Origin: Candidatus Gastranaerophilales bacterium
GTDB taxonomy: Bacteria; Cyanobacteriota; Vampirovibrionia; Gastranaerophilales; Gastranaerophilaceae
Reading direction: 5' to 3'
NCBI GenBank assembly: GCA_944323145.1
Contig: CALURJ010000001.1
Coordinates: 1-64,000 of the forward strand
Length of the DNA stretch: 64,000 nucleotides
The translations under genes and the position numbers were made by a program. The notes below the pieces were generated by a model that made no database searches, had not been told where the DNA came from, and saw only the letters and a list, made by a program, of their open reading frames with translations. Of this stretch, positions 51,983 through 59,008 are shown piece after piece. Positions within the stretch are counted from its first letter, which is position 1. Every line of letters starts with the position of its first letter.

Positions 51983-53935
51983 TTAATTTATTGGCGGGTA
52001 TACCATATCAATATATTTTTGATAATCTTCCTGCTCAAAAAATCCAACAGAAAATTCCGCGCAATTATAACCGAGCTGCTGGGCATCCGGCACTTCTATA
52101 GGCGGTCCAGCCGGAGTTGAACGGGACGGGTTTTTAGGGTTAGAAATCACACCAATGCTTCTCAAAAGGGTTATAAGTAGCGACTTTTCTTTTACCTCAT
52201 ATTCTGTTAAGCCTTTTGTTATAACACCAAACCCTTGAGCCCCAACGTATCTTTGCATTGGAGCAAAGTTTGTTTTAACTTCAATACCTCTTGTTTTTGG
52301 CAGGTGCTTTCTCATATCATAATTCGGGTCAAATTCTCTGCGGATAATTGCGTTCAAATCTTCCGAAAAAGTTTCAGTTACAGGTGATTTCAGGTTAAAT
52401 TTTACCTGCCATAGTTTGTTTTTAAGCTTGTTGTCCCATTCTATTTTAAAGTTTACAAGTTTGCCTTGAACTGCCACCTGCACATCAAAAAAGCTTGTTT
52501 TTATTATGTTGTTTTTGAAAGAATATATTTCTGCTTTTTCGCCCTTATCATCTTCTACTGCGCCGAAATTGTAGGTATCGCCGTCATCCTGAAAACGGAC
52601 AAATTCCATAGAAATCCCCCCGCCGCAAGCTGCCATCTCCCCTTTAGCAAGGGGGGAGATATATATTTTGCCGTTTTTGACTTCACAATTAATCTCAGGT
52701 TTTACGGCAGATGAGTATTTAAGCGTGTAAATATCTGTAAAATCTTCTGTTACGGGGATTTTTTGAGTGTCATAGAGAAGCGAATTTTCTACCCCGAAAT
52801 GTTTTGAAACAATTTTATATTCAGGAATAAGCTCTTTGCTGTCCATAACAGGTGTTTTAAAGTTATATTTAAGCCTTAATTCTTCGATAATTGTGTTTGC
52901 AATTTGGATAATTTTTTCGTAGCGTGTAATATTTTCTCTATGAACTAAATCAGTTGAACACCCGTAAATCCCGTCGTGTGCCTGATTTTTTAAAAGAAGC
53001 TTATACGCATATTCTATAATTGCATCATATTGTGAGCCGTATTTTTTCTGTAATTTGTCAGCCTGTTCAAGCAGATATGTGCATTTTACATTATATTGTT
53101 TAAGCTTCATTCTCGCAGAAAATGAACCTTGCAGAATAAATGTAAGGCTGTTATCTCTGAGTTCGTCATTCCATTCAAAATTTTTAAAATTATCTTTTAC
53201 AAGTTCAAAATATTCAAACGGGTTGGACAATTTTATTTCGTAATCCTCAAGCAGACTGTTGACTTTTGATATTTGGTCTGCAATATCAGGTTCAACACCA
53301 AGGTGGTCTGCCCCGATTGGCAATAACAAATAATCCTTTGATTTTGCGGCAATTTTATCAAGATTTCCCTTAAGCCATTTTGCTTTTTCTTCAATTGTCA
53401 TCGGAGAAGAAAAGATATCCATAAAATACCCGCGGATGAGATTTACGGTATTAACTCCGTTAAATGTGAATTCTGACGGGATATCTCCGCATCCTCTCCA
53501 TACAACACATTTATCAATACCGAATTTTTGCAAAATGTTCGGGATATTTTTGCTATGGCCGAAAGTATCGGCAAAATATCCTATGAAATCCGTACATCCA
53601 AAGTCTTTTGATATTTTTAATCCAATTTCGAGATTTTTTTCAAAAACAGTTTTATCTGTAAGAAATTCATCAATGAGTGTGTAAAACGGCCCGATAAATA
53701 ATTTTTTTTCAGCGATGAATTTTCTGATAATTTGTTCTTTTTCGGGTCTTATTTCTAAATAGTCAAGAAGCGCTCCGACCTGTCCGTCAAAGTAGAAAGA
53801 CGGAATTTTATTATTTTCAAGGAGTTCAAGAACATTATCAAAAACTCTCAAAAGTCTAAGTCTAAAAACCTCAAACTCCCTATACCATTCTCTGTCCCAG
53901 TGGGTATGTAAATATGCAATAACTTTCTTTTTCAT
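51983..53935 (-). CDS. GH38-family alpha-mannosidase-like glycosidase, short C-terminus, in-frame repeat insertion
   Basis: A 650-residue protein. YLHTHWDREWYREF is the GH38 metal/substrate start, and YFADTFGHSKNIP contains the nucleophile Asp of the family. It has the middle helical domain (LLKNQAHDGIYGCSTD) and a beta-rich C-terminal part that stops soon after RSTPAGPPIEVPDAQQLG; related enzymes usually go on for another 100-200 residues. Residues SPLAKGEMAACGGGIS (about 427-442) are encoded by a palindromic repeat and probably form an added surface loop. It would release mannose from host or own glycans. It has no signal peptide, so it acts in the cytosol on imported sugars. Confidence 0.85.
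   Translation of the reverse strand: MKKKVIAYLHTHWDREWYREFEVFRLRLLRVFDNVLELLENNKIPSFYFDGQVGALLDYLEIRPEKEQIIRKFIAEKKLFIGPFYTLIDEFLTDKTVFEKNLEIGLKISKDFGCTDFIGYFADTFGHSKNIPNILQKFGIDKCVVWRGCGDIPSEFTFNGVNTVNLIRGYFMDIFSSPMTIEEKAKWLKGNLDKIAAKSKDYLLLPIGADHLGVEPDIADQISKVNSLLEDYEIKLSNPFEYFELVKDNFKNFEWNDELRDNSLTFILQGSFSARMKLKQYNVKCTYLLEQADKLQKKYGSQYDAIIEYAYKLLLKNQAHDGIYGCSTDLVHRENITRYEKIIQIANTIIEELRLKYNFKTPVMDSKELIPEYKIVSKHFGVENSLLYDTQKIPVTEDFTDIYTLKYSSAVKPEINCEVKNGKIYISPLAKGEMAACGGGISMEFVRFQDDGDTYNFGAVEDDKGEKAEIYSFKNNIIKTSFFDVQVAVQGKLVNFKIEWDNKLKNKLWQVKFNLKSPVTETFSEDLNAIIRREFDPNYDMRKHLPKTRGIEVKTNFAPMQRYVGAQGFGVITKGLTEYEVKEKSLLITLLRSIGVISNPKNPSRSTPAGPPIEVPDAQQLGYNCAEFSVGFFEQEDYQKYIDMVYPPIN
52612..52660 (-). 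repeat. Palindromic element inserted in frame in the mannosidase gene
   Basis: ATCTCCCCTT, loop TAGC, AAGGGGGGAGAT (52635-52660) form a hairpin with a two-base bulge; next to it lies a second G+C-rich stretch (CCCCCCGCCGCAAGCTGCC). The composition and the arm type (pyrimidine-rich then purine-rich) match the hairpins at 51853 and 51908. It reads through in the coding frame. The situation is like the in-frame palindromic elements of Rickettsia, by analogy only. Confidence 0.7.
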
Positions 53936-53999
53936 AAAAAATTTTTAACATATTTTTTACATTAATGCAAAGAATTAACAAATATGTTAAAAGTCGGGA

Positions 54000-54010
54000 G
54001 GGGGGGGGGG
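54000..54010 (+). repeat. Homopolymer tract of 11 G upstream of a prepilin gene
   Basis: Eleven G residues, 28 bases before the -35 box of the prepilin gene. It is in an open frame that runs into the prepilin from an ATG at 53965, which lacks a ribosome binding site. Either promoter strength or a long-leader form could change with tract length. Confidence 0.85.
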
Positions 54011-54038
54011 CTCATGACTTTGCACCTGAATTTTGGGC

Positions 54039-54066
54039 TTGCAAAAGAAATATAAAATGCTATAAT
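54039..54066 (+). promoter_or_regulatory. Extended -10 promoter of the prepilin gene
   Basis: TTGCAA (54039-54044), 16-bp spacer ending in TGC, TATAAT (54061-54066). The box ends 7 bases before the ATG at 54073; no ribosome binding site, so the transcript may be leaderless. Confidence 0.6.
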
Positions 54067-54072
54067 AGTGAT

Positions 54073-54753
54073 ATGGTATATCATAAAAAATTTGCATTTA
54101 CTTTAGCAGAGGTCTTAATAACTCTTGGTATAATCGGTGTTGTTGCTGCGATAACTATACCTAATCTGGTCTCCAAATATCAAATGAAAGTTTTTGAAAC
54201 AGGTTTTAAGAAGCAGTATGCAGCAGTGCAATCGGCAATTGATTTACAATTTTTGAATAATGGTTTAGTTGATTGTTATATGTATTATGATAGAACAAGT
54301 GATTTGTATAGATCTGTTTTATCACAATGTTCTCAGTTGAATTCCGAAATAAGAAATTATATGAATTTATTTAAAATTGATGATGATATAAGAAATAATT
54401 ATGCTAAAAAGGCAGAAGTTCAGGCAAATGGCGGTAAATTTGTAAATTCATCTGTTAGTTATGATACTTATATAAACGCTGGTATTGCGTATGCTTCACA
54501 AAACGGCGCAACTTTCTTATTTTCTGATAAGTTCCCTATTTTAATTATAGATGTAAACGGTGAAAAGGGACCAAATAAATGGGGTTATGATGTTTTCTTG
54601 CTGGTATATTCAAATCATGACGGAAATTTAAACAGAATTCTTTTAACTGATGAATTTGCATCTATAGTAGAAAAAGGTGGGCGACTGCCAAGGACTATTT
54701 TGACTAATAAAGAAAAAACTGAGAACAGTGATTTTTCCTGGTTTTGGAAGTAG
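54073..54753 (+). CDS. Type IV pilin-like prepilin
   Basis: A 226-residue prepilin. Short leader VYHKKFA, cleavage before FTLAEVLITLGIIGVVAA, Glu5 present, then FKKQYAAVQSAIDLQ and a C-terminal DVNGEKGPNKWGYDVFLL block shared with the other prepilin and the pilin-like protein at 29285. I prefer the ATG at 54073 because the promoter -10 box would leave the ATG at 53965 outside the mRNA, and the short leader is typical. An 11-G tract lies upstream. The gene stands alone, divergent from the mannosidase gene. Confidence 0.85.
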   Translation: MVYHKKFAFTLAEVLITLGIIGVVAAITIPNLVSKYQMKVFETGFKKQYAAVQSAIDLQFLNNGLVDCYMYYDRTSDLYRSVLSQCSQLNSEIRNYMNLFKIDDDIRNNYAKKAEVQANGGKFVNSSVSYDTYINAGIAYASQNGATFLFSDKFPILIIDVNGEKGPNKWGYDVFLLVYSNHDGNLNRILLTDEFASIVEKGGRLPRTILTNKEKTENSDFSWFWK

Positions 54754-54829
54754 CCTTTGAAATAGCCCTGAAAGTTAATGAAATATTTTACATATCTGTT
54801 TATCCTCTTTTAAAAGAGATGAGGTAAAT

Positions 54830-55642
54830 ATGAAGAAAAAAATATTCGCAACTGTCGGTTTATTATTCTGTGTTTCTTTATCAGCTAATGCAGGAATTTT
54901 ATCAAATATATTCGGCTTTAATTCAGGGTATAACAACGGCTACTATTACAATCCGTCTTATGTAAGATATCGCAATACCGGTTATTATCCGTATCGCTAT
55001 AACAATTATTATAACAGAAACTATTACAGCCCTAATTACAGGTATAACCGCTATTATAACAGGTATCCGAATAATTATTACTACAGACCTAATGTCATCA
55101 GGCGAACAAATGTTATCAGAAGAAGTGATAAGACTGACATGAATATAAAACCTGTATCAAACAGCTTTTCTGGACTTGACAAAATGGAAAAGAAAATTCT
55201 TCTCCAAACCTATGAGTATGATTCAGCAAAAAATCGTATTGAAAGACTCGAACAAAAATTATTCGGCGCGGCACAGAATGGTGATTTAAATCAGAGGTTT
55301 TATACACTGAAAAGTGTTGCAAAAAATTATAAGGCTTTTGACTCTAATGCCATGTATGCAACTAATCAGGAATATGATACATACAGCGGTTATCGTCCAC
55401 CAATTTTTACTGGTTCAATGGGTAGCGGCTGGCAAAATACCCTATGGAGCAATTTTAAAAATCAGTTTATAGGCATGCCGACTGGTATGACACCGGCTAT
55501 GGATCCTGCTTATATGGATTATTTTGAGGCTGAACGAGCAATGATGGGCAGTGGCAAAGATGTTGATATAAGAACAAATACGGGATATTACAGATCCCGT
55601 ACAAACAGAAGTTCCGGAGCGGGGGTAACTATATTAGATTGA
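54830..55642 (+). CDS. Secreted Tyr/Asn-rich protein with a conserved C-terminal helix
   Basis: A 270-residue protein. Signal peptide 1-21 (SANA-G). Residues about 26-90 are very rich in Tyr, Asn, Arg and Pro (YNNGYYYNPSYVRYRN-type repeats), then comes LDKMEKKILLQTYEYDSAKNR and RLEQKLFG-x-x-x-x-GDLNQR. The LExxLFG-x-x-x-x-GDL block occurs in cyanobacterial and Melainabacteria surface proteins as I recall. Low-complexity Tyr/Asn tracts may self-associate or bind the surface. GATGAGGTAAAT precedes the ATG. Confidence 0.75.
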   Translation: MKKKIFATVGLLFCVSLSANAGILSNIFGFNSGYNNGYYYNPSYVRYRNTGYYPYRYNNYYNRNYYSPNYRYNRYYNRYPNNYYYRPNVIRRTNVIRRSDKTDMNIKPVSNSFSGLDKMEKKILLQTYEYDSAKNRIERLEQKLFGAAQNGDLNQRFYTLKSVAKNYKAFDSNAMYATNQEYDTYSGYRPPIFTGSMGSGWQNTLWSNFKNQFIGMPTGMTPAMDPAYMDYFEAERAMMGSGKDVDIRTNTGYYRSRTNRSSGAGVTILD

Positions 55643-55682
55643 CTTTTTGCTTAACGTCATTAATATCATACATATAGATGTT

Positions 55683-55729
55683 TATAACACTCTGAAAATA
55701 AGTAATAATAAAACACAAAGAGTGATATA
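55683..55729 (+). promoter_or_regulatory. Inverted repeat before fliJ
   Basis: TATAACACTCT (55683-55693) and AGAGTGATATA (55719-55729) are inverted repeats with one mismatch, ending 2 bases before the fliJ ATG and covering the place of its ribosome binding site. Possible operator or translational hairpin of the flagellar unit. Confidence 0.45.
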
Positions 55730-55731
55730 AA

Positions 55732-56220
55732 ATGCCGTTCAGATACCGACTGCAAAAAGTTCTGGAATTCCGAATCCGCAAAAAAGAAGAACAGCTTCTG
55801 GTTGTTCAAAAAGCGCAGCAGGCAGTGCTGGTTGCAGAGGAGAATATCAGAAAAAACGAAGAAGAAATCGAATCAACAAAAGCAAATATGCGTCACGCTG
55901 ACCCTATGATGTTTGAAAGTTATGACAATTACCTTAAGCATCTCTGGGAAAAAGCAGAACAGCTTGAAGCAATAAGAGTGGAAGCTCAAAGAGTTCTGGA
56001 TGAAGAAAACGCTAAACTTGTAAAACTTGAACAGGGCGTAAAAGTTCTTGAAAAACACAAAGAAAAACACAGAGAGGCTTATATTGAAGAAGAAAAGAAA
56101 GCAGAATTAAAAACTTATTCGGAACTCGGTGTCACAAGGTATTTCAGGCAAACTCAGGAAAGAATTGAAGAAGAAGAGGAAATTCTCAAAAAGTTAGAAG
56201 AAATAGACGGAGGTAGTTAA
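55732..56220 (+). CDS. fliJ: Flagellar export protein FliJ-like
   Basis: A 162-residue protein that is one long antiparallel coiled coil (Glu/Lys/Ala-rich, residues about 15-155). It begins PFRYRLQKVLEFRIRKKEEQL, the FliJ start, and has the family length. FliJ links the FliI ATPase ring to the export gate. It is followed after 3 bases by the FliK-like gene and then a hook/rod gene. Identity rests on coiled-coil pattern plus context. Confidence 0.8.
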   Translation: MPFRYRLQKVLEFRIRKKEEQLLVVQKAQQAVLVAEENIRKNEEEIESTKANMRHADPMMFESYDNYLKHLWEKAEQLEAIRVEAQRVLDEENAKLVKLEQGVKVLEKHKEKHREAYIEEEKKAELKTYSELGVTRYFRQTQERIEEEEEILKKLEEIDGGS

Positions 56221-56223
56221 AAA

Positions 56224-57072
56224 ATGAATGTAAGCACAGCTGCAGCAGCTGCAACAGCAAGTACATCAGACGTAAGTTCAACACAATCACAGAGTAAAGC
56301 AAGCAGCAGCTCAAAAACTTCTGAAAAATCATTTGATGAAGAAATGAAGTCTGTTTCTTCCGCAGAAGAGAAAGAGGAAACCTCTAAAACCACAGAGGAA
56401 AACAAAACTTCAAACGATAAAAAAGCTGACTCTAAAGATGATTCTATAAAAAACAATCAACACTCAAAAGAAGCTGATGATATTGTGCCTCAGGACGCTC
56501 TGACAGGCGGGGTTAATTTTACTGATTACAAATATCATAATGAAGGCCAGTCTTTGCTGACTCAAAATATTCAAAGCCTTTTAAATACAAAGGATTTGAT
56601 GGCTACAGTAAATTCTGCTTCAAATTTTGACTATGATGTTATTAACATGTCTGACAGCGATGCTAATTTTTTTGCAAATCTTGTCCAAAATACTGATATG
56701 TCAATGAAAAGTATATCAGACTCTGTAAATCAATCTTTGATGAACGGAAATACTGAAAACGTGCAAAAAAATATTCAGGTTTCATCTGTTTTGATGGAAA
56801 AACTTTCAGAATCAATGAAAACAAGCCAGCCTTTCAGAATAGATTTTGACAAAGATGTTTCTGTCATTATAAAAGTAAATAAAGACGGCAGTCTCGCTGC
56901 TAATTTTATTCCGGGTGATAAGGCTGTAGAACAGTATTTAAGAAATAATATCTCTTCTTTAAGACAAAGATTTGACGAACAAAATCTTCCGTATTCCGAA
57001 TTGAGCTACAGCAATCAGAACAGGCAGCAGCAGGAAAGACGAAGAAATAATAAGGAGAACGGCAATGAATGA
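56224..57072 (+). CDS. FliK-like hook-length control protein (short)
   Basis: A 282-residue protein. Residues about 1-90 are Ser/Thr/Ala/Lys/Glu-rich and disordered, the middle is polar helical, and the C-terminus (about 195-265: FRIDFDKDVSVIIKVNKDGSLAANFI, then YLRNNISSLRQRFDEQNLPY) has the strand-strand-helix order of the FliK C-terminal domain. That, and its place between fliJ and the hook/rod gene, argue for FliK. It lacks the clear QLxLxPxxLG motif. It overlaps the next gene by 8 bases. Confidence 0.65.
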   Translation: MNVSTAAAAATASTSDVSSTQSQSKASSSSKTSEKSFDEEMKSVSSAEEKEETSKTTEENKTSNDKKADSKDDSIKNNQHSKEADDIVPQDALTGGVNFTDYKYHNEGQSLLTQNIQSLLNTKDLMATVNSASNFDYDVINMSDSDANFFANLVQNTDMSMKSISDSVNQSLMNGNTENVQKNIQVSSVLMEKLSESMKTSQPFRIDFDKDVSVIIKVNKDGSLAANFIPGDKAVEQYLRNNISSLRQRFDEQNLPYSELSYSNQNRQQQERRRNNKENGNE

Positions 57073-57901
57073 TTCTTTTATCACGGCGCTTAATACTCAA
57101 AAATCTACTGTTAACTGGATGGATGTTATCGCAAATAACATGACCAATGTTTATACCCCCGGTTTTCGAGAAGAACAGGTGACTTTTAAAACTTTTTTAG
57201 GCGGTGCTGTTTCTGAAAATTATGATAAAAAAATTGATCAGGGTAAATCTACTCCCGGTACTTCTGCCGAAAACTTGTTTCTTGAAGGAAAAGGTTTCTT
57301 TCTTGTAAAAGATGCAGAAGGAAAGAGCATTTACACAAGATTGGGCGAGTTTAAGTTTGACAGTGAAGGTGTTTATCGTGACAGAAACGGCAACACTGTT
57401 CAAGGGTATATTTTGAATGATAAAGGTGAAATTATGCAGGGAACAAAATCGGTTTCCTCTGACCTCTATCAGGAAACGGCTATGAAGGGCGGTGCTCTTG
57501 ATATTCCGACAACAAATATAAAACTCTGGATAGATCCGAATAACGGCAAATTTTTAGGAAAATATGATGATTACGAAATAAAAGGCGACGGTACAATTTA
57601 TGGTAAGGCCGACGGCGGCAAACGCTCCGTGCCTCTTTATAAGGTTACAACACGAAATTTTCATAATGCAGCTGCTCTTTATGAATTTAAACCGGGTTTA
57701 TTTTTGGAAACTGAAGAATCAGGTAAGCCGCTTCTCGGCGTCGGAGAAATCCGCTCCGGTCTTTTAGAGCTTTCTAATGCCGATTTTAAAGCTAACATTT
57801 CATATTACCAGATGGCAAAATTGCAGATGGAAGTTGCAAATAAACTGATTTCTTCAAATAAAGAACTGCTTGAAGAAGCTATGAGGCTTGTAAGCAACTA
57901 G
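57065..57901 (+). CDS. Flagellar hook/basal-body rod protein (FlgE/FlgG family)
   Basis: A 278-residue protein. The N-terminal helix holds the rod/hook motif VDIANNMTNVYTPGF-like (here WMDVIANNMTNVYTPGFR), the middle has GKGFFLVKDAEGKSIYTRLGEFKFD as in FlgE/FlgG, and the C-terminus ends ISYYQMAKLQMEVANKLISSNKELLEEAMRLV, the helix of axial proteins. Length fits FlgG better than FlgE, but the position after the FliK-like gene fits a hook or hook cap. Exported through the flagellar gate. A terminator follows. Confidence 0.85.
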   Translation: MNDSFITALNTQKSTVNWMDVIANNMTNVYTPGFREEQVTFKTFLGGAVSENYDKKIDQGKSTPGTSAENLFLEGKGFFLVKDAEGKSIYTRLGEFKFDSEGVYRDRNGNTVQGYILNDKGEIMQGTKSVSSDLYQETAMKGGALDIPTTNIKLWIDPNNGKFLGKYDDYEIKGDGTIYGKADGGKRSVPLYKVTTRNFHNAAALYEFKPGLFLETEESGKPLLGVGEIRSGLLELSNADFKANISYYQMAKLQMEVANKLISSNKELLEEAMRLVSN

Positions 57902-57932
57902 ACAAACAATACATATACATTTAAACTCCATT

Positions 57933-58904
57933 TTAGAAAGGGACTTTTGTCCCTTTTATTTCTTTTATTATTTCGCTTATTTCTTCGGAGATATCATCGG
58001 GGCTATTGATATTATTTTTTACTGCATGCGCAAATTCTGCTTTTTTAAAATCATGCAGCCCTCTGTGTTTGAAAAATTCTTCAAGAAATTCAACTTTTGA
58101 TGAGTAATCATTGAGACTCTCAATAGAGGTTAGGGAGATATTCTGCGTTTCATAATTTAATGTTTTTATAATCAATGAGTCCGGCAGTAAATCCTCAAAT
58201 TCTCCGCTTTTTAAAAGATGAATTTTGTCAAATTTTCGTAATTTTGGCTTAATTTCATTGAAATTTTCTCCGGCATCTTTATCCAGAAGGACAAATACCG
58301 GTATTTTTAGAGAATCCGCAAAGTTATAAAAATATTTGACAACCTGATTTTTTCCGCCTGCTGAAACTACATAAATTCCGTGTTTATTAAAATCGTAGCC
58401 GCAGAGTTTTGCAAATTCAGGCAGGAGTGTTTCCTCTGTTATACCCTCACAAAGAATTACTTTTTCAACCGGGAAACAAAATGCTTCTTTTTCTCTTTCT
58501 TCTGTCGGATTTCCTTTGTTAAGAGCCTTAAGATATTGTAAATTTAGAGGAATATCTTCCGGTAAAAGTTTTATTATTGCTTTGTAGTTAATTTTATTTT
58601 TCAAAAGTTTTTTAGTATTTTCATCAAGCTTAAAAATTGAATTCTCATAGTCGAACAGCCTCTGGTTTATCAGTGAATCTTCAAATTTTTCATCAAGTGA
58701 CGAATTTATTATGTCCTGCGCTAAATCTTTTAATTTTTCATACTCCATATCGTCAAGATCAGACTTTTTGAACTTTGGTTCTATAAGGTTATTCAAAATA
58801 ATATCTTTAAAAACGCGTAGATATTTTGACTCGGTTTCTTTAAATCTGGTTAATCTGTCTGTGGAGATTATAAGTTGTTCTTTTGTAAGCGGTTTAATTT
58901 TCAA
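57933..58904 (-). CDS. Stand-alone OLD-type TOPRIM protein
   Basis: A 323-residue protein. The C-terminal TOPRIM domain shows LCEGITEETLLPEFA with E153, and VLLDKDAG with D208 and D210; a further acidic pair in SGEFEDLLP is like that of OLD-family nucleases. The N-terminal 140 residues are helical and charged, without the ABC-type Walker motifs that OLD proteins normally carry. It could be a nuclease that works with another ATPase, or a stress/defence effector. No partner gene adjoins it. Runs against the flagellar unit. Confidence 0.7.
   Translation of the reverse strand: MKIKPLTKEQLIISTDRLTRFKETESKYLRVFKDIILNNLIEPKFKKSDLDDMEYEKLKDLAQDIINSSLDEKFEDSLINQRLFDYENSIFKLDENTKKLLKNKINYKAIIKLLPEDIPLNLQYLKALNKGNPTEEREKEAFCFPVEKVILCEGITEETLLPEFAKLCGYDFNKHGIYVVSAGGKNQVVKYFYNFADSLKIPVFVLLDKDAGENFNEIKPKLRKFDKIHLLKSGEFEDLLPDSLIIKTLNYETQNISLTSIESLNDYSSKVEFLEEFFKHRGLHDFKKAEFAHAVKNNINSPDDISEEISEIIKEIKGTKVPF
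57937..57960 (+). terminator. Rho-independent terminator of the flagellar unit
   Basis: AAAGGGAC, loop TTTT, GTCCCTTT, then T-rich. The hairpin overlaps the last codons of the convergent TOPRIM gene (ending KGTKVPF), so one sequence is both coding and terminating. Confidence 0.8.
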
Positions 58905-59008
58905 AGTATTCTAATTCCTGTTGTAACATTTGTTAATGAAGATTAAAATTTTAGCAAATTTTTTGTATTTTATTTTTTTTATATAATATGTAGTAGCGGA
59001 GTGGAATT

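Noticed and set aside
53965-54072. Prepilin start at 53965 with a 44-residue leader
   Set aside because: No ribosome binding site, and the promoter lies downstream of this ATG. Kept only as an alternative because the frame through the G tract is open.
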